64,000 bases of DNA, from contig NZ_CP009555.1 of assembly GCF_000959365.1 (NCBI RefSeq), positions 434,001 through 498,000 of the forward strand, in the 5' to 3' direction. The position numbers and the translations under genes were made by a program. The notes beneath the pieces are model-generated. The model was given only the letters and a program-made list of their open reading frames with translations. It did not search any database and had not been told where the DNA came from. Source of the DNA: Burkholderia oklahomensis C6786. GTDB taxonomy: Bacteria; Pseudomonadota; Gammaproteobacteria; Burkholderiales; Burkholderiaceae. Shown piece after piece: positions 36,881-47,848 of the stretch (position 1 is the stretch's first letter; each line of letters begins with the position of its first letter).

Positions 36881-38689
36881 TCAATGCGCGCCGACGAACA
36901 GCATCAGATGCTCGACGCCCGGGCCGAGCGCGAGCGCCGGCACGTAGGTGAGCGCGCCGACGAGCAGCACCGTGCCGAGCAGCAGCACGACGAAGAGCGG
37001 GCCGTGCGTCGGCAGCGTGCCGCTCGTCGCGGCGATGCGCTTCTTCGCGGCGAGCGAGCCGGCGATCGCGAGCACCGGGACGATCGTGCCGAAGCGGCCG
37101 AACCACATCGCGATCGCCGTCATCCAGTTGTAGAACGGCGTGTTGACGGACAGGCCGCCGAACGCGCTGCCGTTGTTGTTCGCGGCCGAGCTGAACGCGT
37201 ACAGGATCTCCGAGAAGCCGTGCGGGCCCGGGTTCGCGATGCCGGCGCGGCCCGCGGCGGCGAGCACGGCGATCGACGTGCCGACGAGCACGAGGAGCGG
37301 CGTGAGCAGCACGACGATCGACACCATCTTCATCTCGTACGACTCGATCTTCTTGCCGACGTACTCGGGCGTGCGGCCGATCATCAGGCCCGCGACGAAC
37401 ACCGCGAGGAGCGCGAACACGAGCATCCCGTAGAGGCCGGAGCCGACGCCGCCGAAGATCACTTCGCCCAACTGCATCAGGAGCATCGGCACGAGGCCGC
37501 CGACGGGCGTCAGCGAATCGTGCATCGCGTCGACCGCGCCGCACGACGCGGCCGTCGTCGCGACGACGAAAATGCCCGTCTGCGCGATGCCGAAGCGCGT
37601 TTCCTTGCCTTCCATGTTGCCGCCCGCCTGCAGCTCGCTCGGCGCCTGATCGACGTTCAGCGCGGCGAGCACGGGCGTGCCGCCCTGCTCCGCGCTCGTC
37701 TCGACGCCGATCGCGATCGCGAGCGCGACCGTCATCGCGGCGAGCACCGCGACGCCCTGCCGGCGATCGCCGATCACGCTGCCGAACACGAGGCAAAGCG
37801 CGGCCGGAATGATCAGGATCGAGAAGATCTGCAGGAAGTTCGAGAACGGCGTCGGGTTCTCGTACGGATGCGCGGAGTTGCCGTTGAAGAAGCCGCCGCC
37901 GTTCGTGCCAAGCATCTTGATCGCTTCCTGCGAAGCAACAGGGCCCATCGCGAGCGTCTGCGACTTCACGCTCGTTTGCACCGTCACCGGGCTGCCCTTC
38001 GCGTCCTTGACGGGATTGCCCTGCGCGTCGAGCTTCGGCGCCGCGTAGGCCGTCGTCTGCAGCGTCGGCACGTCCTGGTACGCCTTCAGGTTCTGGATCA
38101 CGCCCTGGCTCATCAGGAGCGCGGCGATGATCGCGGCCATCGGCACGAGCACGTAGAACGTCACGCGCGTCACGTCGACCCAGAAGTTGCCGATCGTCTG
38201 CGCGGTATGGCGGGCGAAGCCGCGGATCAACGCGATCACGACGACGATGCCCGTCGCCGCCGACAGGAAGTTCTGCACGGTCAGGCCGAGCATCTGCGTC
38301 AGATAGCTGACGGTCTGCTCGGGCGTGTAGTCCTGCCAGTTCGTGTTCGTGACGAACGAGACGGCGGTGTTGAACGCGCCGTCGACCGTCATCGGGCCGA
38401 AGCCTTGCGGATTGGCCGGCAGCAGGCCCTGCACGCGCAGCAGCGCGTAGAGGAACAGCACGCCGAGCGCATTGAACGCGATCGTCGCGACCGCGTACTG
38501 CTTCCAGCCCATCTCGGCCTGCGGATCGACGCCCGCGATTCGGTAGAGCACGCGCTCGAGCGGGCCGAATACGCGCACGACGGCCGACGAGCCGTCCATC
38601 ACGCGCGTCAGATAACGCGCGACCGGCACCGCGGCCGCGATCAGGACGACGATGAAAAGCGCCGCCTGCAACAGATCGTTCGCGTTCAT
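36881..38689 (-). CDS. kdpA: Potassium-transporting ATPase potassium-binding subunit A
   Basis: KdpA is the channel-like subunit that binds and conducts potassium, structurally related to Trk/Ktr channels. The 602-residue polytopic protein has selectivity-filter sequences in [40 protein letters not shown] and [15 protein letters not shown]. The start at 38689 ([12 protein letters not shown]) overlaps the kdpF stop by two bases, which fixes it against the longer open frame. Confidence 0.97.
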   Translation of the reverse strand: MNANDLLQAALFIVVLIAAAVPVARYLTRVMDGSSAVVRVFGPLERVLYRIAGVDPQAEMGWKQYAVATIAFNALGVLFLYALLRVQGLLPANPQGFGPMTVDGAFNTAVSFVTNTNWQDYTPEQTVSYLTQMLGLTVQNFLSAATGIVVVIALIRGFARHTAQTIGNFWVDVTRVTFYVLVPMAAIIAALLMSQGVIQNLKAYQDVPTLQTTAYAAPKLDAQGNPVKDAKGSPVTVQTSVKSQTLAMGPVASQEAIKMLGTNGGGFFNGNSAHPYENPTPFSNFLQIFSILIIPAALCLVFGSVIGDRRQGVAVLAAMTVALAIAIGVETSAEQGGTPVLAALNVDQAPSELQAGGNMEGKETRFGIAQTGIFVVATTAASCGAVDAMHDSLTPVGGLVPMLLMQLGEVIFGGVGSGLYGMLVFALLAVFVAGLMIGRTPEYVGKKIESYEMKMVSIVVLLTPLLVLVGTSIAVLAAAGRAGIANPGPHGFSEILYAFSSAANNNGSAFGGLSVNTPFYNWMTAIAMWFGRFGTIVPVLAIAGSLAAKKRIAATSGTLPTHGPLFVVLLLGTVLLVGALTYVPALALGPGVEHLMLFVGAH

Positions 38690-38778
38690 TCGATGTCCTC
38701 CGCGCGCAGCAGCGCGTAGACGAGATACGCGAACAGCAGGAACGTCGACGCCCCCGCCAACCACAACATCCAGCTCAT
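38686..38778 (-). CDS. kdpF: Potassium-transporting ATPase subunit F
   Basis: This 30-residue single-span peptide ([20 protein letters not shown] and on to [10 protein letters not shown]) stabilises the KdpFABC complex. It lies immediately before kdpA with overlapping stop and start codons, and its own start overlaps the stop of the 35-residue membrane peptide gene upstream. Size, topology and position are all as expected for KdpF. Confidence 0.9.
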   Translation of the reverse strand: MSWMLWLAGASTFLLFAYLVYALLRAEDIE

Positions 38779-38882
38779 GAACGCCCCCCGCGACCGTATT
38801 GCGCAAGCTTCTCGCAACCGGCGATCAGCGCGAGTATCAACCCGGTGAAAAGCGCCAGACCGCCTATGTAAACCGCATCCAT
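38775..38882 (-). CDS. 35-residue single-span membrane protein, first gene of the kdp operon
   Basis: The product begins [20 protein letters not shown] and ends with the basic [11 protein letters not shown]. It has one membrane span and a short charged cytoplasmic-type tail containing a single cysteine (AGCEKLA). A clear GGAGA precedes the ATG at 38882, and its stop overlaps the kdpF start (ATGA), so it is translated with the pump genes. Similar tiny proteins precede kdpF in other proteobacteria and are often mislabelled as a potassium ATPase. Its function is unknown. Confidence 0.75.
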   Translation of the reverse strand: MDAVYIGGLALFTGLILALIAGCEKLAQYGRGGRS

Positions 38883-39350
38883 TTTTGTTTCTCCGTGTTC
38901 CAAATCGAACCGGTGAAACGTTAGAGGATCGCGTGTAAAGGGCAGGTCAAAGGTTCGAAGGGGGGTGTAAAAAACGCGTAAACATCGACGCGCGCGCAGC
39001 CGGCGCGCTGCGCTCCATCCAGCGTCGGCAGGCGCGGAGCGCCTTCCGGCCGACCGCCGTCCCGCGCATGGCGCTGCCGCATGCAATGGCGCGGCGGCCG
39101 AGCGCGGGAGCCGCGTGAATAGCGTCGTGAAGCTGCTCGCTCCCGTAGCCGAGTTCGAGCGCCGTGTGCGTGATCGGCATGACCGACGGGCCGCGCGCGA
39201 GCGCGTCGACCACACGCACGACGCGCAAGCGCTCTCGCCGGCGGCCGAACGTCATCCTCCGTTTCCGCGCTGAAAAGGTGCGTCAGCGAGCGCGAGCTCG
39301 CGTGCGCGGCGTCGGCGCGCGCCGATGCCGGCGCACGCGCGCCCGCGTGG
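38883..39350. other. Upstream region of the kdp operon
   Basis: This 468-base region lies between the first kdp gene and the convergent-side end of the quinone oxidoreductase gene. It holds the KdpE-like operator near 38961-38982. The remainder (about 38990-39350) is GC-rich with no supported gene. Confidence 0.45.
38961..38982 (-). promoter_or_regulatory. KdpE-binding-site-like operator
   Basis: On the minus strand the sequence reads TTTACGCG, a run of six T, then ACACCCCC. It closely follows the known E. coli KdpE target (TTTATACT, a T-run, then ACACCCCG). It lies about 80 bases before the first kdp gene, and TTGACC (38945-38950), a possible -35 element, follows at once. A second TTTACAC occurs about 20 bases further downstream. 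Confidence 0.6.
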
Positions 39351-40325
39351 TCAAGGCACCAGGATCGTCGACCCCGTCGTGCGCCGCGCCTCGAGATCGC
39401 GGTGCGCCTGCGCGACGTTCTCGAGCGGATAGCGCTGCTGGATGCTCGTCTTCACGCGTCCCGACGTGAGCACGTCGAACAACTCGGCCGCGTTGCGATC
39501 GAGATCCTCGCGCTTCGCGATGTACGAGAACAGCGTCGGCCGCGTGAAGAACAGCGAGCCGCGCGACGAGAACGCCTTCGAGTCGATCGGCGGCAGCGGC
39601 CCGGACGCGTTGCCGAAGCTGACGAAAAGCCCGAGCGGCGCGAGACAGTCGAGCGAGCCGACGTACGTGTCCTTGCCGATCGAGTCGTAGACGACCGGCA
39701 CGCCCGCGCCGTTCGTGATTTCCTTCACGCGTTCGGTGAAGTTCTCGCGCGTATAGACGATCGGATGATCGCAGCCGTGCGACTTCGCGAGCGCGGCCTT
39801 CTCGTCGGAGCCGACCGTGCCGATCACCGTCGCGCCGAGCGCCTTCGCCCACTGGCAGACGAGGAGGCCGACGCCGCCCGCCGCCGCGTGGATCAGGATC
39901 GTGTCGCCCGGCTTGACCGGATACGTGCGGCGCAACAGATACTGCGCGGTCAGGCCCTGCAGCATCGCCGACGCCGCGTCGTCGTAGCCGATGCCGTCCG
40001 GCAGCTTGACGAGCTTCGCGGCGGACAGCACGCGCTCCTGCGCGTAAGCGCCCGGCGGCTGCGCGACGTAGGCGACGCGGTCGCCCGGCTTGAGCGTCGT
40101 CACGCCGTCGCCGATTTCCGTGACCTCGCCCGCCGCCTCCATGCCGAGGCCGCCCGGCAGCGGCTGCGGGTAGAGGCCGGTGCGGAAATAGACGTCGATG
40201 TAGTTGAGGCCGACCGCGTGCTGCTTGATGCGGACTTCGCCCGGCTGCGGCGCGCCGACGTCGACGTCGACCCACTTCATGACTTCCGGTCCGCCCGGCT
40301 GGTCGTATCGAATTGCCTTCGGCAT
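39351..40325 (-). CDS. NADPH:quinone oxidoreductase, zinc-independent MDR family
   Basis: The 324-residue enzyme is a QorA-like medium-chain reductase that reduces quinones or enones with NADPH. It has GLNYIDVYFRTGLYPQPLPGG, GMEAAGEVTEIGDGV and the nucleotide-binding HAAAGGVGLLVCQWAKALG, and it lacks the zinc ligands of alcohol dehydrogenases. The start at 40325 has AGGAGG seven bases before it. It is a single-gene unit. Confidence 0.92.
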   Translation of the reverse strand: MPKAIRYDQPGGPEVMKWVDVDVGAPQPGEVRIKQHAVGLNYIDVYFRTGLYPQPLPGGLGMEAAGEVTEIGDGVTTLKPGDRVAYVAQPPGAYAQERVLSAAKLVKLPDGIGYDDAASAMLQGLTAQYLLRRTYPVKPGDTILIHAAAGGVGLLVCQWAKALGATVIGTVGSDEKAALAKSHGCDHPIVYTRENFTERVKEITNGAGVPVVYDSIGKDTYVGSLDCLAPLGLFVSFGNASGPLPPIDSKAFSSRGSLFFTRPTLFSYIAKREDLDRNAAELFDVLTSGRVKTSIQQRYPLENVAQAHRDLEARRTTGSTILVP

Positions 40326-40950
40326 GCTGGCTCCTCCTGGTTGCGTTGAGCGTTGAGTTCGGAATCGGCTGGCGCGCCCGGGCGATGCGCGGGCGCGCGA
40401 AATACGTGGACGAGCGCGCCCGCCGTCCGCGGCCGGCGAGCGGAACGGCTCGCGCGCGCCGCGCGACGTCGCCGCCGTCGGCGCGCTTGCGTCGCGCCGC
40501 ACGATTGTCGCGCGTTGCGAGAACTCTTGCAGGGCTTGGCTTCGATGCGGGGTCGATGCGGGATCGAAATGGAAAGCGGCCGAACCGCGATGGCGGACGG
40601 CGAACGGCGCCGCGCGACGCGACGCCACGGCAACCGCGCCGGCGCGCGTTCAGCGAACGGCAGCGCGGCCGAACCGCGACGGCAATGCCGCAGGACAGGA
40701 AAGCGGCGGCGCGCCCGACGCGCCACGGCAACCGCGCCGAAAGAGAACGACTCGCCCAAGAAACGAAGGCGACGTTGCCGAAAGGCTGCCGCGCGCCCGG
40801 AAAGCACCGAGCGCCGAGCGGCCGTCGCGCCCGCCGATGTCGTCCGCCGCATGCGCCCGGCCCATCGCCCCCGCTAGCGCCGTCGCGCCCGCCCAGGCCC
40901 GATCCCGGCCGCGCCGGATCGTCCGCTCGCGGCGCGGCGCGCCGCGCCGC
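40326..40950. other. Intergenic region with two diverged direct repeats
   Basis: No gene is supported in these 625 bases, although long GC-rich open frames cross it. GCGGCCGAACCGCGA occurs at 40576-40590 and 40665-40679. CGCCACGGCAACCGCGCCG occurs at 40623-40641 and 40721-40739. The two pairs suggest an old duplication of roughly 90-100 bases. Confidence 0.5.
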
Positions 40951-41343
40951 TCACGCCTTCGCCGCGAGCCGGCGCGTCAGGTCGTCGAGCAGCATGCGCG
41001 CCGTCGCGACGTTGGTCGCGACCGGCACGTCGTGCACGTCGCACGCGCGCACGAGCGCGGTGATGTCCGGATCGTGCGGCTGCGCGGTCATCGGATCGCG
41101 CAGGAAGATCACGACGTCGACGCGCCCGTCCGCGAGCTCCGCGCCGATCTGCAAGTCGCCGCCGAGCGGCCCCGACAGCTTGCGCTCGACCTCGAGCCCG
41201 AGCGCCTGCGCGATCCGTCCGCCCGTCGTGCCCGTCGCGACGAGCCGGCATTGCGCGAGCGTCGGCCGGTATGCGCCCGCGAGCGCGACGATTTCGTCCT
41301 TCTTCGCATCGTGCGCGATCAGCGCAATGCGGGGTGTGCTCAT
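40951..41343 (-). CDS. mgsA: Methylglyoxal synthase
   Basis: It converts dihydroxyacetone phosphate to methylglyoxal and phosphate, a glycolytic bypass used when phosphate is scarce. The 130-residue protein has [36 protein letters not shown], the catalytic aspartate in [14 protein letters not shown] and [12 protein letters not shown]. It is somewhat shorter than the 152-residue E. coli enzyme at both ends but keeps all active-site blocks. AAGGA precedes the ATG at 41343. Confidence 0.94.
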   Translation of the reverse strand: MSTPRIALIAHDAKKDEIVALAGAYRPTLAQCRLVATGTTGGRIAQALGLEVERKLSGPLGGDLQIGAELADGRVDVVIFLRDPMTAQPHDPDITALVRACDVHDVPVATNVATARMLLDDLTRRLAAKA

Positions 41344-41488
41344 CTGCGAATCCTTTTTTGCTGATCTATCGATGCGGGTCGAGCCCGCGCGCCGCGTGCG
41401 GCCGGGCGATGCCGCCCGAACCACGGCCGGCGCGCCCGCGCACCGCATCGCTACTTTACGGGCTCGGGATGACGGACTCAAAACAGGC

Positions 41489-42268
41489 TCAAAACGTGCC
41501 GGGATACGCGCCGCCGTCGAGCAGCCAGTTCTGCCCGGTGATGTAGCCCGCATGGACGCTGCACAGGAACGCGCACGCCGCGCCGAACTCGTCGGGCGTG
41601 CCGAGGCGCTTGGCCGGAATCTCCCTCGTGCGCCGCGCGCGCAGCTCGTCGACCGTCGCGCCCTGCGCCTTCGCCGCGGCGGCGAGCGTCGTCGCGATCC
41701 GGTCGGTGTCGAAGAGGCCCGGCAGCAGGTTGTTGATCGTCACGTTGTGCTCGGCGACCTTGCGCGCGAGCCCCGCGACGAAGCCCGTGAGGCCCGAGCG
41801 CGCGCCGTTCGACAGCGCGAGCACGTCGATCGGCGCCTTCACGGCCGAGCTCGTGATGTTGACGATGCGGCCGAAGCGGCGCGCGATCATCCCGTCGACG
41901 GTCGCGCGGATCAGCTCGATCGGCGTCAGCATGTTCGCCTCGAGCGCGCGGATCCAGTCGTCGTGCGAGAAATCGCGGAAGTCGCCGGGCGGCGGGCCGC
42001 CCGCGTTCGTCACGAGAATGTCGGGCTGCGGGCACGCGGCGAGCGCGGCGGCGCGCCCTTCGGGCGTCGTGATGTCGCACGCGACGGCCGTCACGTCGGC
42101 GCCCGTCTTCGCGCGGATGTCGGCCGCGGCGGCGTCGAGCGTCTGCCGCGTGCGCGCGACGATCACGAGCTTCGCGCCCTCGGCCGCGAGCGCCTGCGCG
42201 CAGCCGCGCCCGAGCCCCTTGCTGGCCGCGCACACGAGCGCGGTCCGTCCTGCGATTCCCAGATCCAT
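41489..42268 (-). CDS. SDR family protein with altered cofactor and catalytic motifs
   Basis: The 259-residue protein has the SDR fold ([38 protein letters not shown]). The glycine-rich motif reads [10 protein letters not shown] instead of TGxxxGIG. The region that should hold YxxxK reads [12 protein letters not shown], so the catalytic tyrosine and lysine are absent while the serine remains. A recognised subgroup of 3-oxoacyl-ACP-reductase-like proteins looks like this. It may have lost the normal reductase activity or use other residues. Confidence 0.88.
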   Translation of the reverse strand: MDLGIAGRTALVCAASKGLGRGCAQALAAEGAKLVIVARTRQTLDAAAADIRAKTGADVTAVACDITTPEGRAAALAACPQPDILVTNAGGPPPGDFRDFSHDDWIRALEANMLTPIELIRATVDGMIARRFGRIVNITSSAVKAPIDVLALSNGARSGLTGFVAGLARKVAEHNVTINNLLPGLFDTDRIATTLAAAAKAQGATVDELRARRTREIPAKRLGTPDEFGAACAFLCSVHAGYITGQNWLLDGGAYPGTF

Positions 42269-42503
42269 TGAGCGTGTTCCTTGCCGATGCCTGTCTGACG
42301 AAATCCTTCGCCGGCGGGGCCGCCGGACGCCGCGCCCGCGCGTTTCCCGCCGCCTGCGACCGAACGCGCACCTAAGCGCGCGCCGAAACGCCGATAATAT
42401 CCGGATCGCGAGCGTTCATCTTCGGTAAACTTGCGCCTGTTCCGCGCGCGGACTGCCGACCCGGCCCGCCCGCCGCCCCCGAATCCCTTGAGCCGCCTCC
42501 TCC

Positions 42504-43154
42504 ATGAAACAGGACAGCCGTTTTCCGAATCTCTTCATCCTCGACCATCCGCTGATCCAGCACAAACTCACGCACATGCGCGACAAGGACACGTCGACGC
42601 GCACGTTCCGCGAGCTCTTGCGCGAGATCACGCTGCTGATGGGCTACGAGATCACCCGCAACCTGCCGATCACGACGAAGCGGGTCGAAACGCCGCTCGT
42701 CGAGATCGACGCGCCCGTGATCGCCGGCAAGAAGCTCGCGATCGTGCCCGTGCTGCGCGCGGGCGTCGGGATGTCGGACGGCCTGCTCGAGCTGATTCCG
42801 TCGGCGCGCGTCGGCCACATCGGCGTGTACCGCGCCGACGACCACCGCCCGGTCGAATACCTGGTGCGCCTGCCCGACCTCGAAGACCGGATCTTCATCC
42901 TGTGCGATCCGATGGTCGCGACGGGCTATTCGGCCGCCCACGCGATCGACGTCCTCAAGCGCCGCGGCGTGCCGGGCGACCGGATCATGTTCCTCGCGCT
43001 CGTCGCGGCGCCGGAAGGCGTGCAGGTGTTCCAGGACGCGCATCCGGACGTGAAGCTCTTCGTCGCGTCGCTCGACTCGCACCTCGACGGCCACGCCTAC
43101 ATCGTCCCGGGCCTGGGCGACGCGGGCGATCGCCTGTTCGGCACGAAAAACTGA
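42504..43154 (+). CDS. upp: Uracil phosphoribosyltransferase
   Basis: It salvages uracil to UMP using PRPP. The 216-residue protein has the conserved [20 protein letters not shown], the [15 protein letters not shown] loop, the PRPP-binding [17 protein letters not shown] and the C-terminal uracil site [23 protein letters not shown] hexamer at 42393-42398 is a possible -10 element. It is divergent from the SDR gene. Confidence 0.97.
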   Translation: MKQDSRFPNLFILDHPLIQHKLTHMRDKDTSTRTFRELLREITLLMGYEITRNLPITTKRVETPLVEIDAPVIAGKKLAIVPVLRAGVGMSDGLLELIPSARVGHIGVYRADDHRPVEYLVRLPDLEDRIFILCDPMVATGYSAAHAIDVLKRRGVPGDRIMFLALVAAPEGVQVFQDAHPDVKLFVASLDSHLDGHAYIVPGLGDAGDRLFGTKN

Positions 43155-43426
43155 CGAGAAAAACCGGCGATTCGCGCGGGCGCGGGCCGTGCCCCGCCGC
43201 CCGCTCACGCGCGGCGTTCCTTCGGCGCGCCGCGCCTCGCGGGCGGTTCGGCCGCGGCCCGGCCATCGTCCGGCAGCCGTTCGGCGCACCGCCGCGTGAT
43301 AAAATCTCGTTCCACTCGACAACGCGCGGCCCAAGCGGCGCTCGCCCGCTCACGCGGCCGCCGGACTCAACGACAGACAATTGCTAAACGCCGGCGCGGC
43401 ATGCGCGCGGGCGGACGGAGAAAAGT

Positions 43427-44155
43427 ATGGCTGGTCACTCGAAATGGGCCAACATCAAGCATAAGAAAGCGGCGGCCGATGCGAAGCGCGGCAAGATCTG
43501 GACGCGCCTCATCAAGGAAATCCAGGTGGCCGCGCGCCTCGGCGGCGGCGATCCGAACTCGAACCCGCGCCTGCGTCTCGCGGTCGACAAGGCGGCCGAC
43601 GCGAACATGCCGAAGGACAACGTGAAGCGCGCGATCGACCGCGGCGTCGGCGGCGCGGACGGCGCGAACTACGAAGAGATCCGCTACGAAGGCTACGGCA
43701 TCGGCGGCGCGGCGATCATCGTCGACACGCTGACCGACAACCGCACCCGCACCGTCGCCGAAGTGCGCCACGCGTTCTCGAAGTTCGGCGGCAACATGGG
43801 CACCGACGGCTCGGTCGCGTTCATGTTCGATCACGTCGGCCAGTTCCTGTTCGCGCCGGGCACGTCGGAAGACGCGCTGATGGAAGCGGCGCTCGAAGCG
43901 GGCGCGAACGACGTGAACACGAACGACGACGGCTCGATCGAAGTGCTGTGCGACTGGCAGGAATTCTCGAAGGTGAAGGACGCGCTCGAAGCGGCAGGCT
44001 TCAAGGCCGAACTCGCCGAAGTCACGATGAAGCCGCAGAACGAGATCGAGTTCACCGGCGAAGACGCGGCGAAGATGCAAAAGCTCCTGGACGCGCTCGA
44101 AAATCTCGACGACGTGCAGGAGGTCTACACGAACGCCGTCGTCGTCGAGGAATGA
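43427..44155 (+). CDS. yebC: YebC/PmpR family protein
   Basis: The 242-residue protein begins [20 protein letters not shown] and has [11 protein letters not shown] and [20 protein letters not shown], the standard YebC features. Family members have been described both as DNA-binding regulators and as translation factors that help ribosomes through difficult sequences such as proline runs. TAAAAT at 43300-43305 is a good -10 candidate. It is followed by purD in the same direction after 107 bases. Confidence 0.96.
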   Translation: MAGHSKWANIKHKKAAADAKRGKIWTRLIKEIQVAARLGGGDPNSNPRLRLAVDKAADANMPKDNVKRAIDRGVGGADGANYEEIRYEGYGIGGAAIIVDTLTDNRTRTVAEVRHAFSKFGGNMGTDGSVAFMFDHVGQFLFAPGTSEDALMEAALEAGANDVNTNDDGSIEVLCDWQEFSKVKDALEAAGFKAELAEVTMKPQNEIEFTGEDAAKMQKLLDALENLDDVQEVYTNAVVVEE

Positions 44156-44262
44156 ACGTTGAGCGGCCGCACTTTCCGGCGAAAGGCGGCCGCAGCCGAA
44201 TCTCGCGGCCGGCCCGCCTCGTGCGTGCCGGCCGTCCTATTTTCTAGTCTGCGGGGAATCCC

Positions 44263-45540
44263 ATGAAACTACTCGTCGTCGGCTCCGGCGGCCGCGAACA
44301 TGCGCTCGCCTGGAAGCTCGCCCAGTCGCCGCGCGTCCAGCTCGTCTACGTTGCGCCCGGCAACGGCGGCACCGCGCAGGACGAGCGCCTGAAGAACGTC
44401 GATCTGAGCTCGCTCGACGATCTCGCCGATTTCGCCGAGTCCGAAGGCGTCGCGTTCACGCTCGTCGGCCCGGAAGCGCCGCTCGCGGCGGGCATCGTCA
44501 ACCACTTCCGCTCGCGCGGCCTGAAAATCTTCGGCCCGACGAGGGAAGCGGCGCAGCTCGAGAGCTCGAAGGATTTCGCGAAGGCGTTCATGAAGCGCCA
44601 CGGCATTCCCACCGCCGGCTACGAAACCTTCACCGACGCGGCCGCCGCGCACGCGTACCTCGACGCGAAGGGCGCGCCGATCGTCGTGAAGGCCGACGGC
44701 CTCGCGGCCGGCAAGGGCGTCGTCGTCGCGACGACGCTGGAAGAGGCGCACGAGGCCGTCGACATGATGCTGTCCGGCAACAAGCTCGGCGACGCCGGCG
44801 CGCGCGTCGTGATCGAGGAATTCCTCGACGGCGAGGAAGCGAGCTTCATCGTGATGGTCGACGGCAAGAACGCGCTCGCGCTCGCGTCGAGCCAGGATCA
44901 CAAGCGCCTCCTCGACGGCGACCGCGGCCCGAACACGGGCGGCATGGGCGCGTACTCGCCCGCGCCGATCGTCACGCCGCAGATGCACGCGCGCGTGATG
45001 CGCGAGATCATCATGCCGACCGTGCGCGGCATGGAAAAGGACGGCATCCGCTTCACGGGCTTCCTGTATGCGGGCCTGATGATCGACAAGGACGGCAACC
45101 CGCGCACGCTCGAATTCAACTGCCGGATGGGCGACCCCGAAACGCAGCCGATCATGGCGCGCCTGAAGAGCGATTTCTCGAAGGTCGTCGAGCAGGCGAT
45201 CGCGGGCACGCTCGACACGGTCGATCTCGAATGGGACCGCCGCACCGCGCTCGGCGTCGTGCTCGCCGCGCACGGCTACCCCGATTCGCCGAGGAAGGGC
45301 GACCGGATCAACGGCATCCCGGCGGAAACCGCGCATTCGGTGACGTTCCACGCGGGCACGACGTTCGACGGCGACAAGCTCGTCACGTCGGGCGGGCGCG
45401 TGCTGTGCGTCGTCGGCCTCGCGGATTCGGTGCGCGGCGCGCAGCAGGCCGCGTACGAGACGATCAACCAGATCAACTTCGAGGGCATGCAGTACCGCCG
45501 CGACATCGGCTACCGCGCGCTCAGCCGCAAGACGGTCTGA
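44263..45540 (+). CDS. purD: Phosphoribosylamine-glycine ligase
   Basis: This ATP-grasp enzyme makes glycinamide ribonucleotide, the second step of purine synthesis. The 425-residue product has [33 protein letters not shown] sequence [44 protein letters not shown] and [15 protein letters not shown]. All domains are complete. It may be cotranscribed with yebC. Confidence 0.97.
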   Translation: MKLLVVGSGGREHALAWKLAQSPRVQLVYVAPGNGGTAQDERLKNVDLSSLDDLADFAESEGVAFTLVGPEAPLAAGIVNHFRSRGLKIFGPTREAAQLESSKDFAKAFMKRHGIPTAGYETFTDAAAAHAYLDAKGAPIVVKADGLAAGKGVVVATTLEEAHEAVDMMLSGNKLGDAGARVVIEEFLDGEEASFIVMVDGKNALALASSQDHKRLLDGDRGPNTGGMGAYSPAPIVTPQMHARVMREIIMPTVRGMEKDGIRFTGFLYAGLMIDKDGNPRTLEFNCRMGDPETQPIMARLKSDFSKVVEQAIAGTLDTVDLEWDRRTALGVVLAAHGYPDSPRKGDRINGIPAETAHSVTFHAGTTFDGDKLVTSGGRVLCVVGLADSVRGAQQAAYETINQINFEGMQYRRDIGYRALSRKTV

Positions 45541-45668
45541 CGCGCCGCGTCGCCCCTTCGCGCGCCGCCTCCGCGGCCGGCGCGCCCTCTCCTCTGCCGG
45601 GGTTCGCTAGAATGCCCGGCAGAAGCATTTTTCGACGGCATCCGTCACGCGGATGCCGCCCCACATCG

Positions 45669-46592
45669 ATGACCGATTCGACTTACGACGTCAACCGAGT
45701 ACGCGCGTATCTGCAAGGGCTGCAGACGCGCATCGCCGATGCGCTCGGCGCCTTCGACGGCACCCCGCTCGCCGCCGACGCGTGGCAGCGCGGCCCCGGC
45801 GAGCGGCTGCGCGGCGGCGGCTGCACGCGCATTCTCGAGGAAGGCGGCTTCTTCGAGCGCGCGGGCATCGGCTTTTCCGACGTCGCGGGCGACGCGCTGC
45901 CGCCGTCCGCGAGCGCCGCGCGCCCGCAGCTTGCCGGGCGCGGCTTCGAGGCGCTCGGCGTGTCGCTCGTGCTGCACCCGCGCAATCCGTACTGCCCGAC
46001 CGTCCACATGAACGTCCGGATGCTGATCGCGACGAAGCCGGGCGAAGCGCCCGTGTTCTGGTTCGGCGGCGGCATGGATCTGACGCCGATTTACGGCTTC
46101 GACGAAGACGCGCAGCATTTCCATCGCACGTGCCGCGCGTCGCTCGACCCGTTCGGCCCCGATCTGTACCCGCGCTTCAAGCAGTGGTGCGACGACTATT
46201 TCTTCCTCAAGCACCGCAACGAGGCGCGCGGCGTCGGCGGCATCTTCTTCGACGACTTCTCGGAGCTCGGCTTCGAACGCTCGTTTGAAATGCTGCAAAG
46301 CGTCGGCGATGCGTTCCTGCCGTCGTACCTGCCGATCGTCGAGCGGCGCCGCGACACGCCGTACGGCGAACGCGAGCGCGCATTCCAGGCATACCGGCGC
46401 GGCCGCTACGTCGAGTTCAATCTCGTGTTCGACCGCGGCACGCTGTTCGGCCTGCAAAGCGGCGGGCGCACCGAGTCGATCCTGCTGTCGATGCCGCCGA
46501 CGGCGAGCTGGCGCTACGACTGGCGCCCGGAACCGGGCACGCCGGAGGCGCGCCTCTACAGCGACTTCCTCGCGCCGCGCGACTGGGCATGA
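45669..46592 (+). CDS. hemF: Oxygen-dependent coproporphyrinogen III oxidase
   Basis: It decarboxylates coproporphyrinogen III to protoporphyrinogen IX using oxygen in haem synthesis. The 307-residue product has [58 protein letters not shown] and [20 protein letters not shown], all family hallmarks. The ATG at 45669 gives the usual start; TAGAAT at 45608-45613 is a possible -10 element. It overlaps nadD by four bases and leads a conserved run of six genes. Confidence 0.97.
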   Translation: MTDSTYDVNRVRAYLQGLQTRIADALGAFDGTPLAADAWQRGPGERLRGGGCTRILEEGGFFERAGIGFSDVAGDALPPSASAARPQLAGRGFEALGVSLVLHPRNPYCPTVHMNVRMLIATKPGEAPVFWFGGGMDLTPIYGFDEDAQHFHRTCRASLDPFGPDLYPRFKQWCDDYFFLKHRNEARGVGGIFFDDFSELGFERSFEMLQSVGDAFLPSYLPIVERRRDTPYGERERAFQAYRRGRYVEFNLVFDRGTLFGLQSGGRTESILLSMPPTASWRYDWRPEPGTPEARLYSDFLAPRDWA

Positions 46593-47341
46593 GCCGCCCC
46601 GCCGCCCGCCGGGCCGATCCCGCGAAAGGACCCGTTCCGCATCCCGACAACGCCGGCCCGCCCCCGCTGCCGCGCCGCATCGGCATGCTCGGCGGCACGT
46701 TCGATCCGATCCACGACGGCCATCTCGCGCTCGCGCGCCGCTTCGCCGACGCGCTTCGCCTGACCGAGCTCGTGCTGATGCCGGCCGGCCAGCCTTATCA
46801 GAAGCAGGACGTTTCGGCGGCCGAGCACCGGCTCGCGATGACCCGCGCGGCAGCGGGCTCGCTCGTGCTGCCGGGCGTCGCCGTGAGCGTCGCGACCGAC
46901 GAGATCGAGCACGCCGGCCCGACCTACACCGTCGAGACGCTCGAGCGCTGGCGCAAGCGGGTCGGCCCCGACGCGTCGCTGTCGCTCCTGATCGGCGCCG
47001 ACCAGCTCGTGCGCCTCGACACGTGGCGCGACTGGCGCAGGCTCTTCGATTTCGCGCACGTGTGCGCGGCGACGCGGCCGGGCTTCGACTTCGCGGCGGC
47101 GTCGCCCGCCGTCGCGGCCGAGATCGCGAGCCGGCAGGCGAGCGCGGCCGTGCTGCAGGCGACGCCCGCCGGGCGCCTGCTGATCGACACGACGCTCTCG
47201 CTCGACGTCGCCGCGACCGACATCCGCGCGCATCTGCGCGCATGCATCGCGCGGCGCGCGCAGGTGCCCGACGCATCGGCCGAGCACGTGCCCGGCGCCG
47301 TCTGGGCCTATATTCTCCAACACCGTCTCTACCATCCCTGA
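46589..47341 (+). CDS. nadD: Nicotinate-nucleotide adenylyltransferase
   Basis: It adenylates nicotinate mononucleotide in NAD synthesis. The 250-residue protein has the nucleotidyltransferase motif [19 protein letters not shown] and the C-terminal ISSTxIR-like [11 protein letters not shown] Pro-rich N-terminal extension of about 29 residues precedes the fold, so an internal start is possible, but the ATGA overlap with hemF supports the start at 46589. Confidence 0.95.
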   Translation: MSRPAARRADPAKGPVPHPDNAGPPPLPRRIGMLGGTFDPIHDGHLALARRFADALRLTELVLMPAGQPYQKQDVSAAEHRLAMTRAAAGSLVLPGVAVSVATDEIEHAGPTYTVETLERWRKRVGPDASLSLLIGADQLVRLDTWRDWRRLFDFAHVCAATRPGFDFAAASPAVAAEIASRQASAAVLQATPAGRLLIDTTLSLDVAATDIRAHLRACIARRAQVPDASAEHVPGAVWAYILQHRLYHP

Positions 47342-47345
47342 TTCC

Positions 47346-47813
47346 ATGGATATCCGCAAACTCCAGCGTGTGATCGTCGACGCTCTCGAAGACATCAAGG
47401 CGCAAGACATCAAAGTGTTCAACACGAGCCACCTGACCGAGCTGTTCGACCGCGTGATCGTCGCGTCCGGCACGTCGAACCGGCAGACGAAGGCGCTCGC
47501 GTCCAACGTGCGCGACAAGGTCAAGGAAGCGGGCGGCGACGTCGTCAGCTCCGAGGGCGAGGACACGGGCGAATGGGTGCTCGTCGACTGCGGCGACGCG
47601 GTCGTCCACATCCTGCAGCCCGCACTGCGCCAGTACTACAACCTCGAGGAAATCTGGGGCGACAAGCCCGTGCGGATGAAGCTGGGCGGCCCGGCTTCGC
47701 CGAATGCGCGCGGCGCGCGCGCGGCCGACGGCGCCGACGAGGACGAGGACGCGGCCGACGAAGCCCCCGCCGCGCGCCCGGCCCGCAAGACGACGGCCGC
47801 GCGCCGCCGCTGA
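47346..47813 (+). CDS. rsfS: Ribosome silencing factor
   Basis: RsfS binds ribosomal protein L14 and blocks subunit joining when nutrients run low. The 155-residue product has [36 protein letters not shown] and [20 protein letters not shown], then a variable Ala/Arg/Glu-rich tail of about 40 residues that is longer than in E. coli. It begins four bases after nadD and precedes rlmH, its usual neighbour. Confidence 0.95.
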   Translation: MDIRKLQRVIVDALEDIKAQDIKVFNTSHLTELFDRVIVASGTSNRQTKALASNVRDKVKEAGGDVVSSEGEDTGEWVLVDCGDAVVHILQPALRQYYNLEEIWGDKPVRMKLGGPASPNARGARAADGADEDEDAADEAPAARPARKTTAARRR

Positions 47814-47848
47814 CGCGCGGTTTCGCCGCTTGCATTGCGTTCGCCGCC

